Assembly: GCA_016933955.1 (NCBI GenBank)
Contig: JAFGTT010000027.1
Span: 181,222-245,221, forward strand
Origin: Candidatus Zixiibacteriota bacterium
GTDB taxonomy: Bacteria > Zixibacteria > MSB-5A5 > GN15 > PGXB01
DNA length: 64,000 nucleotides
Reading direction: 5' to 3'
In this document: in pieces, positions 16,210-26,372 of the stretch
Layout: each line of letters opens with the position of its first letter
How positions within the stretch are numbered: position 1 is the first letter of the stretch
Program-made: the position numbers and the translations under genes
Notes under the pieces: model-generated
The model's input: the letters and a program-made list of their open reading frames with translations, nothing else
Told to the model about the DNA's origin: nothing
Database searches by the model: none

Positions 16210-16261
16210 GCGAAAATTAAAACAAGGAAAACAGTTCCACCATCAGGAAGAACTGCTTTCC
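16210..16261 (-). terminator. Likely terminator of the HU-bS22 transcript
   Basis: GGAAAGCAGTTC (minus, 16261-16250) pairs with GAACTGTTTTCC (16237-16226) with one G-T pair, followed by TTGTTTTAATTTT. It lies 38 bases after the bS22-like gene. Confidence 0.6.
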
Positions 16262-16298
16262 CAACATATAAGTCGCCGGGCATACGCCCAACAATCAG

Positions 16299-16394
16299 CT
16301 ATCTCTTTTTCTTTTTGTGGCGATCGGCTCTTCTGCGTTTTTTCCGTTTGTGCGTTTTGATTTTCTGACGCTTTCTCTTTTTACCGCTAGGCAT
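16299..16394 (-). CDS. Tiny basic ribosomal protein, bS22 / AURKAIP1-COX24 domain type
   Basis: A 31-residue protein, MPSGKKRKRQKIKTHKRKKR then RRADRHKKKKR, over 60 percent Lys and Arg. This is the bacterial AURKAIP1/COX24 (DUF1713) pattern, the relative of mycobacterial bS22 and mitochondrial mS38, which binds the small ribosomal subunit; Bacteroidetes proteins of this family look almost the same. GGAGG stands five bases before the ATG. It follows the HU gene by 30 bases and precedes a hairpin terminator. Confidence 0.85.
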   Translation of the reverse strand: MPSGKKRKRQKIKTHKRKKRRRADRHKKKKR

Positions 16395-16424
16395 TAATCC
16401 TCCATAAGAAATCGCACGACCATA

Positions 16425-16709
16425 CTAGATGGGCAATTTGGTAATCATGTTTTTGAATTCGTTCGAGGGCTTAAAAACCGGAACCTTCCTGCCGGGAACG
16501 GGAACGACATCTCCTGTCCGTGGATTACGCGCTTTGCGTTCTTTCCGGATTTTGACTTTAAACGTTCCAAAACCCCGGATCTCAATGTTGTTACCAGCCT
16601 CCATTGACTTCTTGACCGTGTCCAAGAATGCGTCAACCACAACGGCAACATCTGTTCTGGTCAAGCCGGTCTTTTCGGCCACTTTCTCCACCAGATCTGC
16701 CTTGGTCAT
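16425..16709 (-). CDS. hup: HU-family DNA-binding protein
   Basis: A 94-residue histone-like protein that bends and compacts DNA as a dimer. MTKADLVEKVAEKTGLT, VVDAFLDTVKKSMEAGNNIEIRGFG split over helix 2 and the saddle, and the arm RNPRTGDVVPVPGRKVPVF are standard. An ATG two codons upstream (16715) touches the GGGAGG ribosome site, so the ATG at 16709 with six-base spacing is the likelier start. Confidence 0.95.
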   Translation of the reverse strand: MTKADLVEKVAEKTGLTRTDVAVVVDAFLDTVKKSMEAGNNIEIRGFGTFKVKIRKERKARNPRTGDVVPVPGRKVPVFKPSNEFKNMITKLPI

Positions 16710-16875
16710 TTTCATCCTCCCTCAAGATTTTGCTGGTTTGTATTAAACATTTACTTCATTTCCATTGTCAGTCAAAGTCTGTCAATTTTATCTTAAAAAT
16801 AATCCACACTTTATTGCGTGAATCTGAACCGGAAACTAAGAAAAGTTTTAGCGTAAGTCAATAGTTTTTATTAAT

Positions 16876-17775
16876 TTAATACAAATACATGACACTCGGG
16901 CCGCCGACCTCGCTGCCGGCCAGATTCTCAACCTTACCCATAAAAGAACCCATCAGATCCCAGATTGACGGTTGCGGGTCCCGCTCTTTAATAATTCCCG
17001 GCTCGCCGCTTATTCCCGCCATATCCGCCGCTATTCTGATCGCATCCTCAAACCCTCCAAGCGTATCCACCAGATTCATGGTATAGGCCTGTCGGCCCGT
17101 AAAAATTGACCCATTGGCCAATCGATAAACCTCTTCCCGCTCCAGTCCCCGCCCTTCGCAGACGATATCAACAAACTGCTCATAGGTATCCATAATAACT
17201 GAGGTTAACATTTTTCTCTCATTTTCGGTCATGCGGCGATCCATCGTCCCGACATCTTTTAGTTCCCCCGATTTAACCGTCTCATAGGCAATCCCGATTT
17301 TTTCGAACAGCTTCCCGGCTGTCGGAAAACTTATGATAACACCGATCGAGCCGGTCATGGTTCCGGGATTGGCCACGATTTTATCCGCGGCGCAGGCAAT
17401 AAGATAGCCCCCCGAAGCGGCCATTGAACCCATCGATACCACCACGATTTTACCCTCTTCATCCCGGACCCGAAGAATTTCATTATATATTTCCTGGGAT
17501 GGCGCCACCCCGCCCCCGGGCGAATTGATATGCAGTACCACCGCATCGATATTCCCCGCACGCCCGTATTTTTTCAATTGCCGGACAACATTCTCGGAAT
17601 TATAAATGGTCCCGTAAACATCAATAACGGCCACTTTTTCTCCGAATCCGGCCAGCGTCACATCATCGCCGGGAAACATGGCGGCCAGAAAAATCAGACC
17701 GAAAAAAACAATGGCGACAAGAAAGGAAAGACCGATAATTACACCGATTACTATATCTCTCTTTCTTGCCATCAT
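16876..17775 (-). CDS. sppA: Signal peptide peptidase SppA, short form
   Basis: A 299-residue membrane-anchored serine protease (hydrophobic anchor about 9-34). It has one protease domain, like Bacillus and archaeal SppA. The nucleophile is Ser121 in GSMAASGGYLIACAADKI and the general base is Lys173 in GELKDVGTMDR. The NSPGGGVAPSQEIYNEI segment forms the oxyanion loop. It degrades leftover signal peptides at the periplasmic face. The gene begins 8 bases after the lytic transglycosylase stop, so the two are probably one transcript. Confidence 0.93.
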   Translation of the reverse strand: MMARKRDIVIGVIIGLSFLVAIVFFGLIFLAAMFPGDDVTLAGFGEKVAVIDVYGTIYNSENVVRQLKKYGRAGNIDAVVLHINSPGGGVAPSQEIYNEILRVRDEEGKIVVVSMGSMAASGGYLIACAADKIVANPGTMTGSIGVIISFPTAGKLFEKIGIAYETVKSGELKDVGTMDRRMTENERKMLTSVIMDTYEQFVDIVCEGRGLEREEVYRLANGSIFTGRQAYTMNLVDTLGGFEDAIRIAADMAGISGEPGIIKERDPQPSIWDLMGSFMGKVENLAGSEVGGPSVMYLY

Positions 17776-17783
17776 TACCTCTA

Positions 17784-19889
17784 TTAATTGGTGTAAATTT
17801 TCAATTTGTCGCCGACCTGGATTCGACGCGGATCCGACACCCCGTTCCAGGCTTTGAGACGGGATACGGTGGTATTGAAAAGTGCCGCTATTTCTCCAAG
17901 CGTGTCGCCCTTTTTAACGGTATAAATCCGGAAACCGGGATCATTCGATGAAGAATAACCGGGGATTCTCAGTTTTTGTCCGGGATAGATTCGGCCCTTA
18001 CTGCCCAGATTATTTATTCTGCGGAGGGCCTCGGTAGAAGTCCCGTAACGGCGGGCAATATCCCAGAGAGTGTCTCCCTTTTTAACCACATACTCGCTAT
18101 CGGGATGAGTCTTTGATCCTCCACCCGCCGAGCTTGCGCTCCCCGAACCGCCCTGATTGCTGATAAGAAGTTTCTGACCGACATAAATCCGGGCACTGCG
18201 ATCAAGATTATTCAGCCGGCGGAGAGTTTCCGGAGTGGTACCAAAAGCCCGGGCGATATCCCAAACCGTATCACCGGAACGAACAATATAGACATTATCA
18301 TCGGCGCTGTATTCCCGGGTAATCTGAGGCTGATAATTGCGGTCATTGGGAACCGGAACGATCAGGCTCTTCCCGGCATAAATTTTTGATTTACGGCTGA
18401 GATTATTGGCTTCCAGAATGGCATACTGCGATACTCCGTATTTTCTGGCAATGGTCGATACCGTTTCCCCCCGCCGAATTTCATGCCGGACAAAACTGGT
18501 CTCCTGTGAGGCCGGCATATCATCATAGGCGGCCAGAAATTTCTCCCGGGTGCCTTTTGGCAGTCGCAATGCATATTTGTCTTTATTCGGGGGTGTGAAC
18601 CGGCGAAGTAATTCCGGATTCAATTCCTGAATATCCTCGATCGAACAACCGACCGCTCTGGCGACCGTTTTTAAATCCAGGCATTTTTCAATAGTCACGA
18701 TATCGTATTCCCATTGGGGCAAATATTCAAAATCATCGAAACCGAACTTGGCCGGATTCTTACTGATAATCGCCGCCGCCATAAAAAATGGCACATAATC
18801 CATAGTCTGTTTTCGCAGGTTCAGTTTCCAGAAATCATTGGTATTTTGTTTCCTGATCTGACGATTAACCCGCCCCGGCCCGCCATTATAGGCCGCCATG
18901 GCCAATTCCCAGCTGCCGAATTGTTCATACAGGTCCTTTAAAAACCTGGCCGCCGCGGCTGTGGCTTTAACCGGATCTTTCCGCTCATCGTACCACCAGC
19001 TCCGATTAAGATTATACAGCCTCCCGGTCGAGGCAATAAACTGCCACAACCCCATGGCCCTCGCCCAGGAATAAGCATGAGGATTATATCCCGATTCGAC
19101 CAGGGCCAGATATTTCATGTCGGTGGGGATTCCGTATTCGGTGAAAACGCTGTCGATCATTGTTTCATAAACTCTTGAGCGTGTCAAATAGCGAAGAACG
19201 GCATCACGGGCTACAGTCTGATAGTACAATATGCAATTCTTGACCCGTTCGTTCATGATTACCGGCACATTGTACGAGATCTGCTCCTGAGCATATTCCT
19301 CAAGCCGTTTAAACTCAGTCGAGTCGATTTTGAGATGGTTGATTTCAGAGAATCGTGCAATCAGGGCATCGGCCGAAACGTCGCCCGGTAAATGCCCCAG
19401 GGAAAGCAGGGTTACCCGGTAGTTGGTGACAATGTCGGACAATAATCGGTTGTATTTGACCGCCTCGGGTGTCAATTCCAGAGAATCGGCCTCGGTGTCG
19501 ATATCGAGATTACCCAGAATTTCCAGGCTCTTTTCAAAATAATACTGGGCCTCTTCCCAGGCCGTCTCCCGGTTGGCCGTGATGCCCATATTATAATATT
19601 CACCGGCAATACTCAATTCCCGCCAGATATAATCGTCGACGGCAACCGACATATCCTCTGACGAATCGGTCGCCTCGGCAAAATCGGACTCAACCGATTG
19701 GTTCACCTTATCGAGGGTTATCTCGCCGTCAAATCCCGTGGAATCACTTCCCTGCGAATGATGGACGGTAAAAACATCCTGTTTCGATTTCTGCTCTTCA
19801 TCCCTGTTTTTAAGAGCAGGATTTGTACAGGATATTAGAAAAACAGCCACCCCGCCGATAAACCCCGTTGTCCAAAACAATTTTTTCAT
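17784..19889 (-). CDS. Lipoprotein lytic transglycosylase of MltD type with four LysM domains
   Basis: A 701-residue protein from the ATG at 19889 (GTG at 19898 is the alternative; GGGTGG fits the ATG better). The lipobox is FLISC at residues 20-24. An SLT lytic transglycosylase domain occupies about 235-390: the catalytic Glu lies in LVESGYNPHAYSWARAMGLW and AAYNGGPGRVNRQI is the end of the fold. Four LysM domains follow, each with a GDT/GET opening and a PGQKL/AGKSL-like close. It cuts peptidoglycan from the outer membrane inner face. The 119 bases upstream hold no gene. Confidence 0.93.
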   Translation of the reverse strand: MKKLFWTTGFIGGVAVFLISCTNPALKNRDEEQKSKQDVFTVHHSQGSDSTGFDGEITLDKVNQSVESDFAEATDSSEDMSVAVDDYIWRELSIAGEYYNMGITANRETAWEEAQYYFEKSLEILGNLDIDTEADSLELTPEAVKYNRLLSDIVTNYRVTLLSLGHLPGDVSADALIARFSEINHLKIDSTEFKRLEEYAQEQISYNVPVIMNERVKNCILYYQTVARDAVLRYLTRSRVYETMIDSVFTEYGIPTDMKYLALVESGYNPHAYSWARAMGLWQFIASTGRLYNLNRSWWYDERKDPVKATAAAARFLKDLYEQFGSWELAMAAYNGGPGRVNRQIRKQNTNDFWKLNLRKQTMDYVPFFMAAAIISKNPAKFGFDDFEYLPQWEYDIVTIEKCLDLKTVARAVGCSIEDIQELNPELLRRFTPPNKDKYALRLPKGTREKFLAAYDDMPASQETSFVRHEIRRGETVSTIARKYGVSQYAILEANNLSRKSKIYAGKSLIVPVPNDRNYQPQITREYSADDNVYIVRSGDTVWDIARAFGTTPETLRRLNNLDRSARIYVGQKLLISNQGGSGSASSAGGGSKTHPDSEYVVKKGDTLWDIARRYGTSTEALRRINNLGSKGRIYPGQKLRIPGYSSSNDPGFRIYTVKKGDTLGEIAALFNTTVSRLKAWNGVSDPRRIQVGDKLKIYTN

Positions 19890-20017
19890 CACTTCCACCC
19901 GAAATAGATGTTACCAATCCTCGACATTTATTATCGACCTTTTTTATTGCGACCTGAAGGACAATTCGTCTAACCTATTGGCATATATAAGAAATGCCGG
20001 AAATGTCTGTCAAGTGT

Positions 20018-20956
20018 TTAATTTCTGCCTTTCCATATTTCTTCCAATTGCCTGTATGTCTCTGATAATGACGTTACCAGTTTAATATTATCCATTCCCG
20101 TAAACCAGGTTATCTGCCGTTTGGCAAACCTGCGTGTGTTCTGTTTGATTAGATTCACCGCTGTTTCCAGTGGTATTTCCCCATCGAAATAACGGAATAA
20201 CTCACTGTACCCGATAATATTTACCTTCTCAACGGCTTCCTTTAAACCGGTTTCATACAGGTTCTTAACCTCTTTCGGTAAACCCGCCTCCATCATCGTA
20301 TCCACCCGTCTGTTGATTTTATCATACAGTCTATCACGGGCCGGCATCAGACAAATTACCTCAAAATCATATTGGCGTTTTTTTTGTGCCGCAATAGAAA
20401 TTATCTCGGATTTCGACTTGCCCGTGATATGAAAGATTTCCAACGCCCTGATTATCCTCTTGATGTTATGCGGATGAGTCTTTTGGGCCTCAATTGGATC
20501 GATTCTTTCCAGTTCCTCAAAAAGATACTTTGGTCCTTTCTCCACCGCTTCATTCTCCAGGCGCTCCCTGATGATAAAATCATCCTCGGGTATCTCCACG
20601 ATACCCTCAATAAGAGATTTGATATACAACCCCGTACCGCCGCAGATAATCGGAGTCCGACCTTCTGCCAACTGCTCTTCTATAATTCTCTCGGCATCCT
20701 CCACAAAATCGAAGGCTGTGTATCTATGGCCGGGCTCGACAAAATCAACCAAGTGGAAATCATACCGGCCGAGGATATCTGCCGACGGCTTATCCGTCCC
20801 GATATTCAGGAATTTGTAAATCTGCCTTGAATCGGCCGAGATAACCGGAATCTCGGGATGTTTCTCCAGAAATTTCACCACCACCGAGGTCTTTCCCGCC
20901 CCGGTGGGGCCGGTCAGAATCGGCAAAATCCATCTATTTGCGACCGAATTTGGCAT
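20018..20956 (-). CDS. miaA: tRNA dimethylallyltransferase
   Basis: A 312-residue enzyme that adds an isopentenyl group to A37 of tRNAs reading U-initial codons. The P-loop GPTGAGKTS, SADSRQIYKFLNIGTDKPS, GGTGLYIKSL and RRFAKRQITWF are all present. The ATG at 20956 overlaps the end of mutL by 23 bases; an ATG further upstream at 20998 would add 14 residues of doubtful value. It is the last gene of the lapA-to-miaA operon. Confidence 0.94.
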   Translation of the reverse strand: MPNSVANRWILPILTGPTGAGKTSVVVKFLEKHPEIPVISADSRQIYKFLNIGTDKPSADILGRYDFHLVDFVEPGHRYTAFDFVEDAERIIEEQLAEGRTPIICGGTGLYIKSLIEGIVEIPEDDFIIRERLENEAVEKGPKYLFEELERIDPIEAQKTHPHNIKRIIRALEIFHITGKSKSEIISIAAQKKRQYDFEVICLMPARDRLYDKINRRVDTMMEAGLPKEVKNLYETGLKEAVEKVNIIGYSELFRYFDGEIPLETAVNLIKQNTRRFAKRQITWFTGMDNIKLVTSLSETYRQLEEIWKGRN

Positions 20957-22781
20957 CGAGTTCTTCTTTGGCAATCTCCAGTATAATGGGTCGGCCATGC
21001 GGACAGGAATGGCGATTATCGCACTTCATCAACTGCTTGTACAAAGCCACCGCCTCCTCGGACGTCAGCCGATCCCCGGCCATCACCGCCGCCCGGCAGG
21101 CCATGGATTGGGCCACCGCTTTTTTTAGATCCGCCCCCTCTTTCTGCATGTTATCGACATCATCCAGTATGGCATGGAATACTATCTCGGGCGATTTGCG
21201 TGAAAGCGAAATCGGTACCCCCGATAGCAAGACCGTTCCTGCTCCAAACGGCTCCGCCGTAAAACCGGCGGCTTCGAGGATCTCTCGGGCTTCCTCGTAA
21301 AGGGCTACCCGGTCCGGAGATAACTCCACATTGATGGGAAACAGAAGATTCTGCGAAACGGCCTTACCGGCTCCCATGAACCTCAAATTCTCTTCGTATA
21401 AAACGCGCTCATGGGCGGTATGCTGATCCATGATTAACAACCTCGGCCCGTCTCGGAAAATTAAATACAGATTCGAAAGACTCCCCAGATAAAGAACTCC
21501 TCCGAAATCAAAATCCTCATCCTTGCCGGAGATTTCGCTTTGGTCCGATAGTTCTCTATCGGAAATATCAGGAGCTTCATCCGCCCTTTCCTCTATGTCT
21601 GTTCTAATCTCCCGGTGAGCGTACAGCTCTCTCATCATTGACCGATCAATGGTCCCGCTCGTATTCGGGACAAAAGCCCGTGCCTTCCGGATGGCTTCGA
21701 CAGCTGTCATGGTTCCGTCCGCCGGTAACCCGCCCACCTCGACCCGTGGCATATTGATACCGGTGGATTTAAAAACCGCCCGTTTGACCGCCTGGTACAA
21801 CAAATCATGGACCCGCCGCTCGTCCGACAGCCGCACTTCGGCCTTGGTCGGGTGCACATTGACATCCACCATGACCGGATCGACATCCAGAAATACTGCC
21901 CCGATCGGATAATTACCGCGCGGAAGAAGCTCTTTGTAGCCAGCGGTGACGGCATGAAGTAATGTCTGCGACCGGATATAGCGATTGTTCACGAAGAAAT
22001 AAAGGCTGTACTGATTTTGCCGAACGTTATCCGGGTAACTTAGAAAACCGCGAATTGCCATCAACTCTGTTTCGCTCCCGATATCCACCAGCTTGTCCCG
22101 GTTCGATCCCAGGAGCACATGTCGAACCCGCGTTTCCAACCGGTCATAGGTTTCATCCAGTTGAAAGATTTTTCGGCCATTTAAAGTATAACTGAAACTG
22201 ACTTTGGGTTCACATAAAGCCAGGGCAACGGCATTACGTGTTAAATAGCGGGCTTCGGTCGTTTCCGTTTTTAAAAACTTCCGCCTCGCCGGGGTGTTGA
22301 AAAACAGGTCATGCACCTCGATTTTGGTTCCGAAGGGAGCCGCTGTCGGCTTCCGGCTCTGGATCACCCCGCCCTCGATGATTATCTCCGTCCCCAGTTC
22401 GCTGTCCCTGGTCCGGGTCACCATGCGCAGTTTTGATACCGAACCGATCGACGGCAGGGCCTCGCCGCGAAAACCGAAACTGCCCAGTCTTTCAAGATCA
22501 TCGAAATTGGATATCTTACTGGTCGCATGACGGGCAAAAGCGATTTCGACCTGGTCGGCATCGATACCGCATCCGTTATCAATTACCGTTATCAGTTTGG
22601 TTCCGGACTTCTCAATAATAACCTCGACCATTTCGGCGAGAGCATCAAAGGAGTTTTCGACCAATTCTTTGAGAACGGCCGCCGGGCGTTCAATCACTTC
22701 ACCGGCGGCGATTTTATTTATCAACCTCTCCGGTAGCGGTCGGATCCATCTTTTATCCATTTGTTCCCGATCACTTCTCAT
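20934..22781 (-). CDS. mutL: DNA mismatch repair protein MutL with endonuclease motif
   Basis: A 615-residue MutL. The N-terminal GHKL ATPase has INKIAAGEVIERPAAVLKEL, DNGCGID, ATSKI and GFRGEAL. The C-terminal half has MDQHTAHERVLYEE, the metal-binding DQHxxxExxxxE endonuclease motif (Ala changed to Thr), and CPHGRPII near the end, so this is the nicking MutL of organisms without MutH. Two starts are possible, 22781 (overlapping the end of mutS) and 22760. Mismatch repair partner mutS is directly upstream. Confidence 0.96.
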   Translation of the reverse strand: MRSDREQMDKRWIRPLPERLINKIAAGEVIERPAAVLKELVENSFDALAEMVEVIIEKSGTKLITVIDNGCGIDADQVEIAFARHATSKISNFDDLERLGSFGFRGEALPSIGSVSKLRMVTRTRDSELGTEIIIEGGVIQSRKPTAAPFGTKIEVHDLFFNTPARRKFLKTETTEARYLTRNAVALALCEPKVSFSYTLNGRKIFQLDETYDRLETRVRHVLLGSNRDKLVDIGSETELMAIRGFLSYPDNVRQNQYSLYFFVNNRYIRSQTLLHAVTAGYKELLPRGNYPIGAVFLDVDPVMVDVNVHPTKAEVRLSDERRVHDLLYQAVKRAVFKSTGINMPRVEVGGLPADGTMTAVEAIRKARAFVPNTSGTIDRSMMRELYAHREIRTDIEERADEAPDISDRELSDQSEISGKDEDFDFGGVLYLGSLSNLYLIFRDGPRLLIMDQHTAHERVLYEENLRFMGAGKAVSQNLLFPINVELSPDRVALYEEAREILEAAGFTAEPFGAGTVLLSGVPISLSRKSPEIVFHAILDDVDNMQKEGADLKKAVAQSMACRAAVMAGDRLTSEEAVALYKQLMKCDNRHSCPHGRPIILEIAKEELDAKFGRK

Positions 22782-25383
22782 CGGTCATCTCTTTCAAGCG
22801 ATTCAGAATACGTAACGCTTCCAGCGGTGTCGTTTGTTCCAGGTCAATTTTTTTCATTTCCTCTTCTACCGCCGATGGAACAGTATCGAAAAGCGACCGC
22901 TGATTCACTGTTTTCTGTATTCCCCGGGCCATTTGCGATTGCGAAAATTTCCCCGACTCCAGTAAACGAAGCAGTTCCCGGGAACGGGTCACCGTCTTTT
23001 TGGGTACGCCGGCCAATCGCGCCACTTCAATACCATACGAATCATCGCACCCGCCGGGGATTATTTTATGCATGAAGATAATCTGATCCTCCCATCGTTT
23101 GACCGCCACCTGACAGTTGAAAATTTTCTCGTACAACTCGGCCATCCCGGTCAGTTCATGGTAATGCGTCGCGAAAATGGTCCGCGCTCCGATATTCTCG
23201 TTGATATATTCCACCACTGACCAGGCAATCGAAAGACCATCGAAAGTCGAGGTCCCGCGCCCAACCTCATCCAGCAATATCAGCGACCGGGCTCCGGCAT
23301 TGTGCAGAATATTCGAAGTCTCGATCATCTCCACCAGAAAAGTCGATTGCCCTCGCGCCAGGTTATCGATTGCTCCCACCCGGGTAAAAACCCGGTCCAC
23401 CAGTCCGATCCGGGCTGATTCGGCCGGAACGAAAGAACCCATCTGGGCCAGAATAACTATCAACCCGGTCTGTCGCAGATAGGTCGATTTGCCCGACATA
23501 TTCGGCCCGGTCAAAATCATAATACGCTTGCCGTCCGAGGCCAGCGACAGATCATTATCAATAAAACTCCCCGGCGGAAGAAGATCGGCGATAACCGGAT
23601 GTCGCCCGCCGGTGATTTCCAGATCACCGCCGTCATCGAGCTCCGGACAGCAATACATTTTTTCCGCGGCCAGATTGGCCAGCGCCGCAATCAGATCAAT
23701 CTCCGAAAGATATTCCGACGCCAAAACCAGCTCTTTCAGCGACCCGGCCGCCCGGTCAATCAACTCGCCATACAGACGTTCCTCGAAAGCGAAAATTTTC
23801 TCTTCGGCCGCCAGGATCAATTCTTCTTTGCTCTTGAGTTCCTCGGTTACATACCGCTCGGCGTTGACCAGGGTCTGTTTTCGGATATAATCTTCCGGAA
23901 CTCTGGCGCTATGTGTTTTGGTAACCTCGAGATAATAACCGAAAACCTTGTTGAAACCGACTTTCAATGACGGTATTCCGGTTCTCTCCCGCTCGGTACT
24001 TTGTAGCGAAGCGATATAATTCTTGGCCTCCCGGATCGAATCCTTCAACCCGTCCAGTTCGGCGGCATAGCCGCGGCGAAACAAACCGCCTTTGTTGGCG
24101 GTCAATGGTGGTTCCTCGACCAGAGCGGCTGAGATGGTTTTCACCAAACTGCCCAGATCGGGATATTTCCCGGTCATATCTTTGAATATAGGGGCCTTTA
24201 AATCCCTCACTCGCTCCATTATTTCTTTCCCGACCACCAGCCCGTCCCGAATGGAAGCCAGCTGGCGGGGATTGATTTTGCGCATCCCCAGCCGCCCGGC
24301 CAGGCGTTCCAGGTCGGGCAGCCGCTTTAAATAACCCGGCAATTCCAGCGACAAATCCCGGTTTTCGTGGAGTTCCTTTACACCCGTCCGGCGGTACAGA
24401 ATCGGTTCGAGAGTCTTGTATGGATGCAGAAGGTTCTGCTTCAGATGGCGGGCGCCGCCGCTGGTGACGGTTCTATTGATGGCATGAAAAAGCGAATCGT
24501 TTTCGGTATTTTCGGACAGGTTTTTGACCAGTTCAAGATTGCGGATGGTGTTATAATCAAGAACCATGTACTCATCGGAATATGAAGGCGTAATCCGGGT
24601 GATATGATCCAGGCGGGTGCGATGGTTTTCCTTAAGATACCTGAGGATAGCCCCGGCCGATACCAATCCGGCCCGCATTTTGCCCAATCCGAAACCATCC
24701 AGCGTCCCGACTGAAAAAAATTCGCATAATTCCCTGACGCCGTTCTGATAATCAAAATTCCATTCATCGTAGCCCGATAAGCGGACCAAACCATCTTTTT
24801 TCAACCGCGTAATCAGAAGGCTTTCCTGCCCGGTCAGAGGATAGAGTATCTCCCGGGGCGCCAGAATCCGGATTTTCTCCAGGATCCTGTCCTGACGGTC
24901 CTCCTCCAGATAAAACCGGCCGCTTAACAGGTCCACATAAGCCAGCCCTGCCATATCCCCGGCATCTTCAGTAACGGCCGCCAGGTACAGCGTCTCGGTT
25001 TCCTCGACAACTCCTTCAACCGTAGCCGTTCCGGGCGTAAGGACTTCAATCACTTCCCGCTTGACCACCCCTTTGGCCTGACGGGGATCCTCGGTCTGCT
25101 CGACAATCACCACTTTTTCCCCGGCCGCCAGCAGACGGGCCAGGTATTTTTCGGCGCTGTGGTGCGGAACTCCGGCCAGCGGAATTCTTTCACCGTTGCC
25201 ATGCCCTCGCGAGGTCAGGGCAATATTCAAAATGGGTGCCGCCTTCACGGCATCATCGCCGAACATCTCGTAAAAATCACCCATGCGGAAAAACAGAATT
25301 TTGTCGGGATAGCGGGATTTTATGAGATTATACTGGCGCATCAGTGGCGTCAGGCTGTTTTTTGAGGATGAAGCCGAATTCAT
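22771..25383 (-). CDS. mutS: DNA mismatch repair protein MutS
   Basis: An 870-residue MutS of normal length. The mismatch-reading Phe-x-Glu motif lies in RMGDFYEMFGDDA near residue 37. The ATPase has GPNMSGKSTYLRQTG (Walker A), LDEVGRGTSTFDGLSIAW (Walker B and signature) and FATHYHEL. The start overlaps the stop of the SPOR/TPR gene as ATGA and the end overlaps mutL, so the genes are translationally coupled. It detects mismatches in the cytoplasm and recruits MutL. Confidence 0.97.
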   Translation of the reverse strand: MNSASSSKNSLTPLMRQYNLIKSRYPDKILFFRMGDFYEMFGDDAVKAAPILNIALTSRGHGNGERIPLAGVPHHSAEKYLARLLAAGEKVVIVEQTEDPRQAKGVVKREVIEVLTPGTATVEGVVEETETLYLAAVTEDAGDMAGLAYVDLLSGRFYLEEDRQDRILEKIRILAPREILYPLTGQESLLITRLKKDGLVRLSGYDEWNFDYQNGVRELCEFFSVGTLDGFGLGKMRAGLVSAGAILRYLKENHRTRLDHITRITPSYSDEYMVLDYNTIRNLELVKNLSENTENDSLFHAINRTVTSGGARHLKQNLLHPYKTLEPILYRRTGVKELHENRDLSLELPGYLKRLPDLERLAGRLGMRKINPRQLASIRDGLVVGKEIMERVRDLKAPIFKDMTGKYPDLGSLVKTISAALVEEPPLTANKGGLFRRGYAAELDGLKDSIREAKNYIASLQSTERERTGIPSLKVGFNKVFGYYLEVTKTHSARVPEDYIRKQTLVNAERYVTEELKSKEELILAAEEKIFAFEERLYGELIDRAAGSLKELVLASEYLSEIDLIAALANLAAEKMYCCPELDDGGDLEITGGRHPVIADLLPPGSFIDNDLSLASDGKRIMILTGPNMSGKSTYLRQTGLIVILAQMGSFVPAESARIGLVDRVFTRVGAIDNLARGQSTFLVEMIETSNILHNAGARSLILLDEVGRGTSTFDGLSIAWSVVEYINENIGARTIFATHYHELTGMAELYEKIFNCQVAVKRWEDQIIFMHKIIPGGCDDSYGIEVARLAGVPKKTVTRSRELLRLLESGKFSQSQMARGIQKTVNQRSLFDTVPSAVEEEMKKIDLEQTTPLEALRILNRLKEMTDEK

Positions 25384-26372
25384 CTTGCAATAACCTGAAA
25401 CACCTCTTTTTCGGATAGTTCCAGGCGGGTTTTGAACGCCATCGCCTCCTCGGCGGAAACGAAGCGCCCGACATAGACAACATGGTATTTCTTATCTGAG
25501 ATTATTTTATCCTTTATCTCCACCTTCTGCCCGTACTGCTTCATGCGCTCGGCCATTTCCCGGGCGTTTTTCTCGATTGAAAACACACCCACCTGCACCG
25601 AATAAACCGTCCCGGTTATCCGCTCGGCGCGGTGATCATCGGTCGTTCTCTCGAACTGGCTGAACCGGTCGATCAAATCATCCAGACCGATGGCATGCGG
25701 ATACCCCTCTTTCAGGATATTGTAATAGAGAATGGCATCATCGACCCGTTTCTGTTCAATGGCATAATGGGACAACATATAGAGCGCCGGAACGGCCGCC
25801 TCGGCATTATCGGAATTGCGTATCTGCCGGCAGATTTTTTGAGCCCGGCTGTAATCGCGTGCCCCGTATAGAATCCGCGCCCGATCGATATCCCCCAGCA
25901 GGGCATAGTGCCCGTTCTGGTTTTCTTTGATCAGCCTGGTGCGGTACGATTCCGCCCGCTCGTTCTCATCCAGTTTCTCATGAGCCAGACCGGCCAGACG
26001 AAGAACTTCGTTGCGGTATTTCCCCGATTCCCAGTGTTGCAAGTAGGCATCGGCCATCGAAACCACCTTCCCCCAGTCATTCCGGGCCAGGTAATACTGC
26101 GCCATCAGATAAATATCTTCTTCGAGGTATTGGGGCGACAGCTCCGCTTTGAAGGCCGCTTCAAGAAACTTAAAGGACTCCTCCCCGCTTTTCTCGAGCA
26201 GGGCCTGATAGAACAGTAATGACCCGTCACGGCGGACCACCGTCGATGAGGCTTCGATCTCGCGGCGGGCTTCTTCTATTTTTCCCTGACGGATCAAACC
26301 ATATATATCCGCCCGCGCCGGCCAGTACAGGCCGCCGGCCAGAATTAAAATAAAAATAAGGCGAAACTTCAT
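25380..26372 (-). CDS. Exported TPR protein with C-terminal SPOR domain
   Basis: A 330-residue protein with a signal peptide (cut after ARA near residue 21), helical TPR-like repeats over about 25-235 and a SPOR domain at about 250-330 (VYSVQVGVFSIEKNAREM through YHVVYVGRFVSAEEA). SPOR domains bind denuded glycan strands at the division septum, so it is probably a periplasmic division or envelope factor. Both ends overlap neighbours by four bases (ATGA) in the lapB to mutS run. Confidence 0.88.
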   Translation of the reverse strand: MKFRLIFILILAGGLYWPARADIYGLIRQGKIEEARREIEASSTVVRRDGSLLFYQALLEKSGEESFKFLEAAFKAELSPQYLEEDIYLMAQYYLARNDWGKVVSMADAYLQHWESGKYRNEVLRLAGLAHEKLDENERAESYRTRLIKENQNGHYALLGDIDRARILYGARDYSRAQKICRQIRNSDNAEAAVPALYMLSHYAIEQKRVDDAILYYNILKEGYPHAIGLDDLIDRFSQFERTTDDHRAERITGTVYSVQVGVFSIEKNAREMAERMKQYGQKVEIKDKIISDKKYHVVYVGRFVSAEEAMAFKTRLELSEKEVFQVIAR

